Source: Halolamina sediminis | GTDB taxonomy: Archaea; Halobacteriota; Halobacteria; Halobacteriales; Haloferacaceae | DNA: 64,000 nucleotides | NCBI RefSeq assembly: GCF_001282785.1 | Contig: NZ_CVUA01000001.1 | Coordinates: 930,001 to 994,000, forward strand | Reading direction: 5' to 3' | Shown here: positions 54,492-62,584 of the stretch, piece after piece | Position numbering within the stretch: position 1 is the first letter of the stretch | Layout of the letters: every line of letters begins with the position of its first letter | Notes under the pieces: generated by a model | Told to the model about the DNA's origin: nothing | Databases searched by the model: none | The model's input: only the letters and a program-made list of their open reading frames with translations | Translations under genes and position numbers: made by a program

Positions 54492-55808
54492 TTACTCGAA
54501 CTCGTACGGCCAGCCGTTGGTCTTCTTCATCCCGATCGCCTGATCCTCCTCCTTCAGGTAGCCCGCCATCGTCTCTGCGTCGGCGTGCTCGATCTCGACG
54601 GACTCCTCCGCCACCTCGACCACCAGCTCCGTCAGCAGGATCGCCTGCTCGCGCAGGGTCCGGCTCTCCAGCTTGTCGAGCGTGTCGGCCTCCGTATGAC
54701 CCCAGCCCCGACCCGTGGAGTCGGACTTGCTCGACACCATATACCCCGGGACGCCCCAGCGCACGAACGGCCAGTGGTCCGAGTGGGGGACCATCCGCGG
54801 CACCGTCGCGATCGGGTGGTCGAAGCGGTCGCTCACCCGCTCGGCGGCCTCGGCGAGCTCGTCGAACCGGTGGGTCGTGAGTTCGAGCGTCCGGTTCCCC
54901 ATGTTGGAGTCGACGTTGACGATCGACTTGATCGCGTCGAGGTCGGCGTTCTCCGACTCTAGCGTCGACCCGACGAGTCCCACCTCCTCGGCGCCGTAGG
55001 CGATGCACTTCACCCGCGTCTCCAGTTCGTCTTCCCGGGCCGCGAGCGCGTTCGCGACCTCGACGATCGTCGCCGTCCCGGCGCCGTTGTCCCGCGCGCC
55101 CTCCGCGATGTCGTGGGCGTCGACGTGGCTGGAGAGGATGACGTACTCCTCCGTCTCGGGGCCGAGTTCCGCGACCGCGTTGCCGGACTCGCTTTCGGGC
55201 GTCTCACACTCGACGGCCACCGACACCTCGTCACCGTCGAAGCGTCGGGCGAGCCGTGCGCCGGTCTCCGCCGAGACGCCGACCGCCGGGATGTCGCCGT
55301 ACGGGCCGCCGTCGCTGCCGCCGACGCTGCCCGTCGGCGGGAGCTCGCCGGGGACGTGGTTGGCGTAGACGAAGGCCGCCGCGCCGCCCTCGACGGCGTA
55401 CTGGTACTTCTCGGTCCGGTGGATGTAGCGGTCGAAGTACGCCGGCACGTCCGAGGTGGCGAGCACGATCTTCCCCTCCACGTCGGCCTCCCCGAAGTCC
55501 TCGGGGAGCCCCGCACCGAGGTCGACCAGTTCCGCGGTCACGTCACCGGCCGGCCCGCGCGGGAGCGCGATGCAGTCCTCGACGGTCTCGGGGGTCGAGA
55601 TCGAGCTATCGCCCCGCACCCAGCCCGCGAGGTCGAACGTCTCCACGCGGGCGTCGCGGGCGCCTGCTGCCGCGAACGCGTCGCGTGTGGCCGCAAGCCC
55701 CTCGGTCTCGCCGGGTTGGCCCGCCATGCGGTTGCCGATGTCGACCAGCGTCTCGAGGTGGTCCCAGCCGGCGTCGCTTCGGAACGTCTCCGCGATCCAG
55801 TCTGCCAT
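54492..55808 (-). CDS. M28-family zinc aminopeptidase
   Basis: 438 residues. A protease-associated domain sits at about residues 110-190, and the di-zinc site is built from SSHVDAHDIAEGARDNGAG, AYGAEEVGLVGS, NVDSN and PHSDHWPFVRWGVPGYM. This matches M28 aminopeptidases and relatives. No signal peptide is visible, so it should be cytoplasmic. It probably trims peptides or a modified amino acid. Confidence 0.92.
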   Translation of the reverse strand: MADWIAETFRSDAGWDHLETLVDIGNRMAGQPGETEGLAATRDAFAAAGARDARVETFDLAGWVRGDSSISTPETVEDCIALPRGPAGDVTAELVDLGAGLPEDFGEADVEGKIVLATSDVPAYFDRYIHRTEKYQYAVEGGAAAFVYANHVPGELPPTGSVGGSDGGPYGDIPAVGVSAETGARLARRFDGDEVSVAVECETPESESGNAVAELGPETEEYVILSSHVDAHDIAEGARDNGAGTATIVEVANALAAREDELETRVKCIAYGAEEVGLVGSTLESENADLDAIKSIVNVDSNMGNRTLELTTHRFDELAEAAERVSDRFDHPIATVPRMVPHSDHWPFVRWGVPGYMVSSKSDSTGRGWGHTEADTLDKLESRTLREQAILLTELVVEVAEESVEIEHADAETMAGYLKEEDQAIGMKKTNGWPYEFE

Positions 55809-55910
55809 ACTACCACACTCACGCGGCGGCGGCTATCACCTATCGGCTCCGGCCGGGTTCGCCGCTTCCGCGGGCGGCGGAGCTATGGGTCCGCCGCTCG
55901 AAGGTCCGGT

Positions 55911-57182
55911 ATGAGCGATATCGCCGTCGCCGGCGCGGGGCTCGCGGGGCTGGTCGCCGCCCGCCGGCTCGCCGAGTCGGGCCACGACGTGACGCTGTTC
56001 GAGGAGCGCGAGGACGTCGGCGGCCGGGTCCGTACCCGGAACGTCGACGGGTTCACCTGCGACCGCGGGTTCCAGGTGCTGTTCGAGGCCTACCCCGCGG
56101 TCCGGCGCGAACTCGACCTCGACGCGCTCTCGCTCCGGTCGTTCGCGCCCGGCGGCGTCATCTGCCGGCCGGGCAAGCGATCCACGCTGTCGGACCCGCT
56201 CCGTGATCCGGGCGCGCTCCTCCCCTCCGCGCTCTCCCGCGAAGTCACGTTCGCCGACAAACTCCGCACGCTCCGGCTGCGGCGCCGACTGACCGGCGGT
56301 GATTGGCCCGAATTCGGGACGCCCGACCAGTCGATCCGGGCGTACCTCCGGGATCGCGGCTTCTCCGAGGCGTTCGTCGAGAACTTCGCTGCGCCGCTGT
56401 ACGGCGGGATCACGCTCGACCGCTCGCTGTCGACCTCCGCGAACGTGTTCGAGTATACGTTCCGCGCGATGTCGCTGGGGAGCATCGCCGTCCCGGCCGA
56501 GGGAATGGCCGCGATCCCGGCGCAGTTGGCCGAACGCGCCCGGGACGCCGGCGCCGATATCCGGACCGGCGTCGCAGTCGACGACCTCGATACGGGCGGG
56601 AACCGCATCGCCCTCGACACCGAGTCCGGCAGCCACGAGTTCGACGCGGCTGTCGTCGCGACGGATCCGCCGACCGCGCGCGAACTCACGGGCGTCGAGT
56701 CGGTTCCGACGGAGGGTTCGGGCGTCGTCACCCAGCAGTACCGACTGCCCGGCCCCGAACTCGACGCTGGGACGCGCATCATGCTCAACGCCGGGGGGGA
56801 GGCGCCCAACACCGTCGCACAGCTCTCGTCGGTGGCCCCCGAGTACGGCGACGGGAGCGACGACGCGCTGCTCGCGGCGTCGTTCGTCGACGACGGCGCA
56901 CAGGACCGGCCTGCGGACGAACTCGCGGCGCAGACCCGAGAGGCGCTTTCGTCGTGGTACCCCGCGCGTGACGTCTCCGGACTCGAACCGCTCGCCACCG
57001 ACCGGATCCCGTTCGCGCAGTTCGCCCAGCCGCCCGGCGCACACGCGCGGCTCCCGGACGTCGACGAGCCGGCAGGGCCGGTGTTCCTCGCCGGCGACTA
57101 CACGCGGTGGTCGTCGATCCAGGGGGCGCTGGAGAGCGGGGCGCGTGCGGCCGACGCCGTCGACGGCGCGTTCGACGCCTGA
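55911..57182 (+). CDS. FAD-dependent amine oxidase/phytoene-desaturase-like oxidoreductase
   Basis: 423 residues. The dinucleotide fold IAVAGAGLAGLVAARRLAESGHDVTLFEEREDVGGRVRT opens the protein, AAPLYGGITLD and VPAEGMAAIPAQLAERA are inner motifs of the phytoene desaturase/amine oxidase superfamily, and FLAGDYTRWSSIQGALESG is the C-terminal FAD motif. The substrate may be a carotenoid or other lipid; none can be assigned. It is divergent from the M28 gene. Confidence 0.88.
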   Translation: MSDIAVAGAGLAGLVAARRLAESGHDVTLFEEREDVGGRVRTRNVDGFTCDRGFQVLFEAYPAVRRELDLDALSLRSFAPGGVICRPGKRSTLSDPLRDPGALLPSALSREVTFADKLRTLRLRRRLTGGDWPEFGTPDQSIRAYLRDRGFSEAFVENFAAPLYGGITLDRSLSTSANVFEYTFRAMSLGSIAVPAEGMAAIPAQLAERARDAGADIRTGVAVDDLDTGGNRIALDTESGSHEFDAAVVATDPPTARELTGVESVPTEGSGVVTQQYRLPGPELDAGTRIMLNAGGEAPNTVAQLSSVAPEYGDGSDDALLAASFVDDGAQDRPADELAAQTREALSSWYPARDVSGLEPLATDRIPFAQFAQPPGAHARLPDVDEPAGPVFLAGDYTRWSSIQGALESGARAADAVDGAFDA

Positions 57183-57200
57183 GCACCCGGCAGGTCGGGC

Positions 57201-57208
57201 GGTTTATG
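57201..57208 (+). promoter_or_regulatory. TATA-like box of the regulator gene at 57233
   Basis: GGTTTATG is centred about 28 nt before the ATG at 57233, predicting a leaderless transcript. By-eye call. Confidence 0.5.
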
Positions 57209-57232
57209 TGGCGCCCAGCCCACATCCCGGCC

Positions 57233-58012
57233 ATGAGCGACGCGCTGGCGGACAAACGCACTGCGAGCCGCTTTCGCATCCTCGCGGAGATCGCCGACCG
57301 CCAGCCGGCGGTGAGTCAGGGTGAGATCGCCGAGGCCGTCGGCGTCACCAGTCAGGCGGTCAGCGAGTACATCCGCGAACTGGTCGACGACGGACTCGTC
57401 GAGAAGGAGGGGCGCTCGCGCTACCGCGTCACCAAGGAGGGCGTCGACTGGCTGTTCCGTGAGGCCAAGTCGCTGCGGCGCTACGTCGACCACGTCACCG
57501 ACGACGTGCTGGAGAGCTTACAGGAGGACGCCGCCATCGCGGCCGAGACGGTCGAGGCCGGCGACACCGTCACGCTCTCGATCCGAGACGGCCTGCTGCA
57601 CGCGACGCCCGGCGAGGAGGGCGCAGCGACCGGCGTCGCGACGACCGACGCCGAGGCGGGTACCGACGTCGGCGTCACGGGGTTCGAGGGCGTCATCGAC
57701 ATGGCGCCCGGGACGGTGACCGTCTACCAGGTGCCACCGGTCCGGGCCGGCGGGAGCCGCGGCGTCGACGCCGACGCGCTCGCCGACGCCTGCGAGTCGG
57801 CGGATCTCGTGCTCGCAAGCGGCGTCGAGGCGGTCGTCGCGCTCCGTCGCGTCGACCAGCCGCCCGCGGTCGCCGCGGGCGCGGGCGAGGTGGCTGCCGA
57901 GGCCGCGGCTCGCGGGCAGGAAGTCGTCGTCGCGGTCACCCGTGACGAGGTGGGTCGGGTGACCGACACGCTCCGGGACGGCGAGACGGAGTACGTCGTC
58001 GAGGGCGACTGA
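57233..58012 (+). CDS. Winged-helix transcriptional regulator with C-terminal ligand domain
   Basis: 259 residues. The N-terminal HTH (RFRILAEIADRQPAVSQGEIAEAVGVTSQAVSEYIREL plus a wing GLVEKEGRSRYRVTKEG) is MarR/ArsR-like. The rest is an alpha-beta domain (VEAGDTVTLSIRDGLLHAT, DALADACESADLVLASGVEAVVALRR) that could bind a ligand. I recall a haloarchaeal DUF7839-type domain. The start is fixed by the TATA spacing; the frame runs on to 57107 without coding character. Confidence 0.8.
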   Translation: MSDALADKRTASRFRILAEIADRQPAVSQGEIAEAVGVTSQAVSEYIRELVDDGLVEKEGRSRYRVTKEGVDWLFREAKSLRRYVDHVTDDVLESLQEDAAIAAETVEAGDTVTLSIRDGLLHATPGEEGAATGVATTDAEAGTDVGVTGFEGVIDMAPGTVTVYQVPPVRAGGSRGVDADALADACESADLVLASGVEAVVALRRVDQPPAVAAGAGEVAAEAAARGQEVVVAVTRDEVGRVTDTLRDGETEYVVEGD

Positions 58013-58294
58013 CTACTCGATCTGCAGGTCGCCGCCGCTCTCGCTGCCGGCGTCGCCCTCGCTCCACTCGATCTCGAACTCGACGCTCTTCTCGGGCCGA
58101 TCGGCCGGTCCCTCGCGTTCGACTTTCACCTCGAACGTCGATCGCTCTGCGGGGTCGATCGTCACCGAATCTTGGCCGGCCTGCAGGCTGAGCTCCCCGC
58201 CGGCGTCGAGGGAGTCCGCGATCTGTCGCAGGTAGTCGGCGATCTCGCTCCGGCTTCGGCTGCTCTCGCTCTTGAAGAGAACTTCCTCGGGCAT
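58013..58294 (-). CDS. Amphi-Trp domain protein
   Basis: 93 residues. The sequence EEVLFKSESSRSRSEIADYLRQIADSLDAGGELSL followed by EKSVEFEIEW is the amphi-Trp domain pattern (amphipathic strand ending in Trp). Such short proteins are common in haloarchaea with unknown function. I start at MPEEVLF; the longer frame to 58321 would extend across the likely promoter. Confidence 0.8.
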   Translation of the reverse strand: MPEEVLFKSESSRSRSEIADYLRQIADSLDAGGELSLQAGQDSVTIDPAERSTFEVKVEREGPADRPEKSVEFEIEWSEGDAGSESGGDLQIE

Positions 58295-58336
58295 ACCTCG
58301 ACGGAGGTCGCCCACGACCATAAGTCGTCCGTGCGA

Positions 58337-59029
58337 TCAGCTCGCGTACTCCTTCGCAGTCGAGTACGCCTCCTGTAACCGCTTGAACTCCTCCTCGCTG
58401 CCGCCCTGGTCCGGGTGGAGCTCCTTCACCTGTTCGCGGTAGGCCGTCTGCACCTCGTCGGCGTCGGCGTCCCGCTCCAGATCGAGGAACTCGAACGCGT
58501 CGCCGACGGGATCGCCGCGGGTGGCCGCGGCACGAGGGCCACCTCGCCCCCCCGCACGGGCACGGCTGCCACCACGCGGACCGGCACCGGTCGCCCGCTC
58601 GCTTGCGTCGACGCCGAGGTCGAACGGGAGTCGGCGGCCGATCGTGGCTCCGGGCACCTCGTGTTCACAGAGGACGACGTGTGTCGGGCCGTCGACGAGC
58701 CGGAGGTACGCCCGCGGGTCGAACGTGATCGCGACGTTTCGGTCCGGGAGGTAGAACGCGACCGTGGTGGTTCCGATTTCGTAGTCCTCGAGGAACGGTT
58801 CGTCGGCGGCGTCGAACACGGCGCGGATCTCGGCGCGCTGGCGCCCCGGCCCGCCGACGCGTTGCCCACTCCGGTCGGGGTCGGGGATGTACCGCTCGCC
58901 CAGCGCGAACACGAGCGCGACGACGACGGAGGCGGCGACGCCGAGCAGCAGGCCGGAGACGAGCCACGACGGCAGCCCGGTGGAGACGGCGGGGAACACG
59001 CCAACGCGTTGGGCCGGCAGCCCCTTCAA
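58337..59029 (-). CDS. Membrane-anchored J-domain protein
   Basis: About 230 residues. One N-terminal membrane helix (LPSWLVSGLLLGVAASVVVALVFALG), a central beta-rich domain and a basic Gly/Arg-rich linker lead to a C-terminal J domain (EFLDLERDADADEVQTAYREQVKELHPDQGGSEEEFKRLQEAY) with the HPD motif. It would recruit DnaK to the membrane. The start is uncertain: TTG at 59029 or a GTG at about 59002; no ATG is available. Confidence 0.8.
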   Translation of the reverse strand: MKGLPAQRVGVFPAVSTGLPSWLVSGLLLGVAASVVVALVFALGERYIPDPDRSGQRVGGPGRQRAEIRAVFDAADEPFLEDYEIGTTTVAFYLPDRNVAITFDPRAYLRLVDGPTHVVLCEHEVPGATIGRRLPFDLGVDASERATGAGPRGGSRARAGGRGGPRAAATRGDPVGDAFEFLDLERDADADEVQTAYREQVKELHPDQGGSEEEFKRLQEAYSTAKEYAS

Positions 59030-59128
59030 CGACTCGTTGGCGGTTGCTCGTCGCCGCTCCGTCGGACGAACCCCACGGGCCGACCGGGACCCGAACTCCC
59101 TTTGTCCCCGGCCGCGAACCCACGACCC

Positions 59129-60931
59129 GTGACAACGTACGACATCGAGCGGTACCTCAACGTCCGGAGCGCCTACGGCGGCTCGTTCGGCCCCGACGGC
59201 GAGTCGTTAGCGTTCCTGATGGACACCACGGGTACCGCGCAGGTCTGGACCGTCGACGGCCCCGGCGAGTGGCCCGTCCAGCGCACGTTCTACGACGACC
59301 GCATCACTTTCGTCGACTACTCCCCCGAGCGCGAGGAGCTCGCGTTCGGGAAGGATCAGGGCGGAAACGAGCGCGCCCAGCTGTACACGCTCGACACCAC
59401 GACCGGCGAGATCACTAACCGAACCCAGCGCCCCGGCGCGAAACACCGCTGGGGCGGCTGGGACAGCGACGGCGAGCGGTTCGCGTTCGCGTCGAACCGC
59501 CGCGACCACACGGTGTTCGACATCTACGTACAGGATCGTGACGGCATGGGTGATGACGCCGAACTGGTCCACGAGGGCGACGGCTGGCTCAGCCTCTCGG
59601 GCTGGTCGCCCGATGGCGATCGACTGCTCGTCCACGAGGCCCACTCCAGCTTCGACCACGACGTCCACGTCCTCGACGTGAGCGACGGCGGCATCAGCCA
59701 CGTCACGCCCCACGAGGGCCGCGCGCGGTTCAGCAGCGTCGAGTGGGGCCCCGACGGCGAGTCGCTGTACATGGTCACCGACCACGACTCCGACACGCTC
59801 CGGCTGGAACGGCTGGACCTCTCGGAAGGCGAGTTGTCCGTCGTCGAGGACGGGGGCGAGTGGAACGTCGACGGCGTCTCGATCCACGAGGAGAGCCGTC
59901 GCGTGGCCTACACCCGGAACGTCGACGGCTACACGGACCTCTCGGTCGGGGAACTGGTCGACGCGGACCGGATCGACCCCGCGGAGGCCGCCTCGTTCCC
60001 GGAGGGCGTCGTCGCGGGCCTCGACTGGGGGCCCGAGGGCGAGAAGTACGCGGTCACCGTCACCGCCAGCACCGACAACACGAACGTCCACGTCGCCGAC
60101 GCACGCACCGGCGAGCGCGAGCGCTGGACGAACGCCGCCACCGCGGGAATCCCCCGGGAGACGTTCGTCGAACCGCAGCTCGTCCACGTCCCGAGTTTCG
60201 ACGGCCGGGAGATCCCCGGTTTCTTCTCGGTACCGGAGGACGCCGAGGGCGAACTGCCGGTCATCGTCGATATCCACGGCGGCCCGGAGAGCCAGCGCCG
60301 GCCGTCGTTCCGCGCGGTGAAGCAGTACTTCCTCAACAACGGCTACGCGGTGTTCGAGCCGAACGTCCGGGGCTCCTCGGGCTACGGGAAGGCGTACGCG
60401 AGCCTCGACGACGTGCGCAACCGCATGGACTCGGTGAAGGACCTGAAAGCCGGCGTGGAGTGGCTGCAGGACCACCCCGACGCCGACGCCGACCGAATCG
60501 TCGCCTACGGCGGCTCCTACGGCGGCTTCATGGTGCTCTCGGCGCTGACGGAGTACCCGGATCTCTGGGCCGCCGGCGTCGACGTGGTCGGGATCGCGAA
60601 CTTCGTCACGTTCCTCGAGAACACCAGCGACTGGCGGCGCTCGCTGCGTGAGGCGGAGTACGGTAGCCTCGACGACGATCGGGAGTTCCTGCAGGAGATC
60701 TCGCCGACCAACAACATCGAGAACATCGCGGCGCCACTGTTCGTGCTCCACGGCGAGAACGACCCGCGCGTGCCAGTCAGCGAGGCCGAACAGATCGTCG
60801 AGGACGCCCGCGAGCAGGGCGTCCCGGTCCGGAAGTTGCTCTTCCCCGACGAGGGCCACGGGTTCTCGAAGCTGGAGAACCGCATCGAGGCGTACTCGGC
60901 GGTGGTGGCGTTCCTCGACGAGCACGTCTGA
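59129..60931 (+). CDS. S9-family prolyl oligopeptidase-like peptidase
   Basis: 600 residues. A seven-bladed propeller (WTVDGPGEWP, YTLDTTTGEI, YTRNVDGYTDLS) is followed by the alpha/beta hydrolase domain with the nucleophile YGGSYGGFMVLSAL, Asp in GENDPRVPVSEAE and His in DEGHGFSKLEN. This is the acylaminoacyl/dipeptidyl peptidase group. GTG start at 59129 (VTTYDIERYL). No signal peptide is present; it probably degrades small peptides in the cytoplasm. Confidence 0.92.
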   Translation: MTTYDIERYLNVRSAYGGSFGPDGESLAFLMDTTGTAQVWTVDGPGEWPVQRTFYDDRITFVDYSPEREELAFGKDQGGNERAQLYTLDTTTGEITNRTQRPGAKHRWGGWDSDGERFAFASNRRDHTVFDIYVQDRDGMGDDAELVHEGDGWLSLSGWSPDGDRLLVHEAHSSFDHDVHVLDVSDGGISHVTPHEGRARFSSVEWGPDGESLYMVTDHDSDTLRLERLDLSEGELSVVEDGGEWNVDGVSIHEESRRVAYTRNVDGYTDLSVGELVDADRIDPAEAASFPEGVVAGLDWGPEGEKYAVTVTASTDNTNVHVADARTGERERWTNAATAGIPRETFVEPQLVHVPSFDGREIPGFFSVPEDAEGELPVIVDIHGGPESQRRPSFRAVKQYFLNNGYAVFEPNVRGSSGYGKAYASLDDVRNRMDSVKDLKAGVEWLQDHPDADADRIVAYGGSYGGFMVLSALTEYPDLWAAGVDVVGIANFVTFLENTSDWRRSLREAEYGSLDDDREFLQEISPTNNIENIAAPLFVLHGENDPRVPVSEAEQIVEDAREQGVPVRKLLFPDEGHGFSKLENRIEAYSAVVAFLDEHV

Positions 60932-61032
60932 ACCGCGTAGTCAACTCCCTGCTCCAGTCGGAGGCAGCGACTCACCGATCACGAGTCGTTCCGGTGGATC
61001 ACCGATGGACTGGCTCGTCGGTACAAAAGATA

Positions 61033-61054
61033 CCCAGATCCGTAGCTATCTGGG
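61033..61054. terminator. Hairpin between convergent genes
   Basis: A 7-bp stem CCCAGAT/ATCTGGG with an 8-base loop lies between the S9 peptidase stop and the TM2-like reading frame. It could slow transcription from either side; no T-run follows, so the call is weak. Confidence 0.35.
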
Positions 61055-61056
61055 GG

Positions 61057-61320
61057 TTAGAACTTCTCCACGTAGGCGTCGTAGATGCAGACGACCCAGA
61101 GCACGAACGAGATGGGCCCGAACAGGAACCCGGTGAGGATGGTGAGCGCGAAGCTGACTACGAAAACGACGAGCCAGATCGCGCCGATCTTCGTTCGACC
61201 TTGGTAGAGCTGTCCGAGACCCCAGATAAAAAACGAGAGAACTGCCGCGACAACTGGGCTTTTGCCGGAGCCTGATCCGGTCGGCGTTTCGGTTTTTGAC
61301 CAGTCGTGGAAACTGTTAAG
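61057..61320 (-). pseudogene. TM2-domain-like membrane protein without a recognisable start codon
   Basis: The minus frame from 61320 encodes 87 residues with KSPVVAAVLSFFIWGLGQLYQG, then TKIGAIWLVVFVVSFALTIL and ISFVLWVVCIYDAYVEKF, a typical TM2-type protein. Yet between the upstream stop (61321-61323) and the first membrane helix there is no ATG, GTG or TTG. The 5' end runs into the promoter of the divergent gene at 61348. Either the N-terminus was lost by deletion or an unusual start codon is used. Few such proteins lack their acidic N-terminus. Confidence 0.55.
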
Positions 61321-61347
61321 TCACAGTCGTGAGGCGTCCACGCGTAC

Positions 61348-62040
61348 ATGCTCGAAGAAGGACTTTCGTACCCGTTCAACGGCGACAGCGCGCTCGGTCG
61401 AATCGTCATCGGCGGACTGTTGGGGTTCGGTAGCATCCTGATCATTCCTGCGTTCGCGCTCATGGGGTATCTGGTCTGGGTGCTCGGCGGTGCCGCCCGC
61501 GGGGAGGAGGAGCCCCCCGCGTTCGAGGACTGGGGGGAGATGATCGTCGACGGTCTGAAGGCGACCGCGGTGTCGATCGTCTACGGGATCGTCCCGTTCG
61601 TCCTGCTGTTCGCGAGCATCTTCGTCGCCGGCAGCGGGAGCGCCACCGGCAACGATACCGCGATGGGGGTTCTCGGCGGGATCGGCGTTCTCGGCCTCCT
61701 CGTCAGCCTGGTCGCGATGTTCCTGCTCTACTACCTGATCCCCGCGGCGCTCACCAACATGGCGCTGGAAGGGGAGTTCGGCGCCGCGTTCGACTTCGGC
61801 ACGATCAAGCAGGCGATCCTCTCGGCCGACTACCTCGTCGCGTGGCTGATCCCGTTCGTGCTCGCGGCCCTGATGAACGTCGTCGTGTTCGTGCTCGCGA
61901 TCACGATCGTCGGCTTGGTCGTGGTGCCGTTCCTGCAGTTCTACGTGCAGGTGGCGGCGTTCTACATGTTCGGCGCGGCGTTCGGGAAAGTCGTCGACGT
62001 TTCCGGCTCGGTGAGCGAGGGCGACGCCGCGACGCTCTGA
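61348..62040 (+). CDS. DUF4013 membrane protein
   Basis: 230 residues with about six helices. GYLVWVLGGAARGEEEPPAFEDWGEMIVDGLKA is the DUF4013 signature (membrane segment, then acidic loop with DWGE). The family is common in haloarchaea and methanogens with no assigned function. TGTTAAGT about 31 nt upstream may be its TATA box. Confidence 0.88.
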   Translation: MLEEGLSYPFNGDSALGRIVIGGLLGFGSILIIPAFALMGYLVWVLGGAARGEEEPPAFEDWGEMIVDGLKATAVSIVYGIVPFVLLFASIFVAGSGSATGNDTAMGVLGGIGVLGLLVSLVAMFLLYYLIPAALTNMALEGEFGAAFDFGTIKQAILSADYLVAWLIPFVLAALMNVVVFVLAITIVGLVVVPFLQFYVQVAAFYMFGAAFGKVVDVSGSVSEGDAATL

Positions 62041-62057
62041 TCGGGTAGCCGCCTTCC

Positions 62058-62522
62058 TCACTTCGCCTCCACAACCACCGTCCCCGCCGCCAGATCGCCG
62101 ACCCGCTGCCCGCGCTCGGTGAGGACAATCAGCGCCGACCCGAGCAGGAAAAACGCCGGCAGCGCGTCGACGATCCGAAGCACGTTCCGGACGAGCGCGT
62201 CGGCGTGGCCGATCGGCTCACCGTCCTCATCCACGACCACGAGCCCCACCGCACGCTTCCCGAGCGTCTGCCCGTACGCCCCCTCCGTGTAGACGAAGTA
62301 CGCCAGCCCGGCGACGACGGTGAACGACTGCAGGACGGCTACGACGGTTCCGACCGCGAGCGTGCTGGTCGGGTCGGCGACCACCACGAACGCGAGCGCG
62401 ACGACGAGTCCGGAGAGTATCCCGAACACGGCGCCGATCAGCAGCGCGTCGAGGAGAAAGGCGCCGACGCGCTGGCCGAACGTCTTGGACTCGGTGCCGA
62501 GTCGCGGGGCGGGGCGGTCCAT
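62058..62522 (-). CDS. RDD-family membrane protein
   Basis: 154 residues. GQRVGAFLLDALLIGAVFG carries the Arg and Asp residues of the RDD domain, YGQTLGKRAVGLVVV and LVRNVLRIVDALP complete it. Three to four helices. RDD proteins have been linked to ion transport in some halophiles; the role here is unknown. It is convergent with the DUF4013 gene. Confidence 0.88.
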   Translation of the reverse strand: MDRPAPRLGTESKTFGQRVGAFLLDALLIGAVFGILSGLVVALAFVVVADPTSTLAVGTVVAVLQSFTVVAGLAYFVYTEGAYGQTLGKRAVGLVVVDEDGEPIGHADALVRNVLRIVDALPAFFLLGSALIVLTERGQRVGDLAAGTVVVEAK

Positions 62523-62584
62523 GGAGCCCGGTCGGTTGGCGGCACCTTCACCGTTGTGTCCGGGCAGACGGGTCGCCGCCGGGG

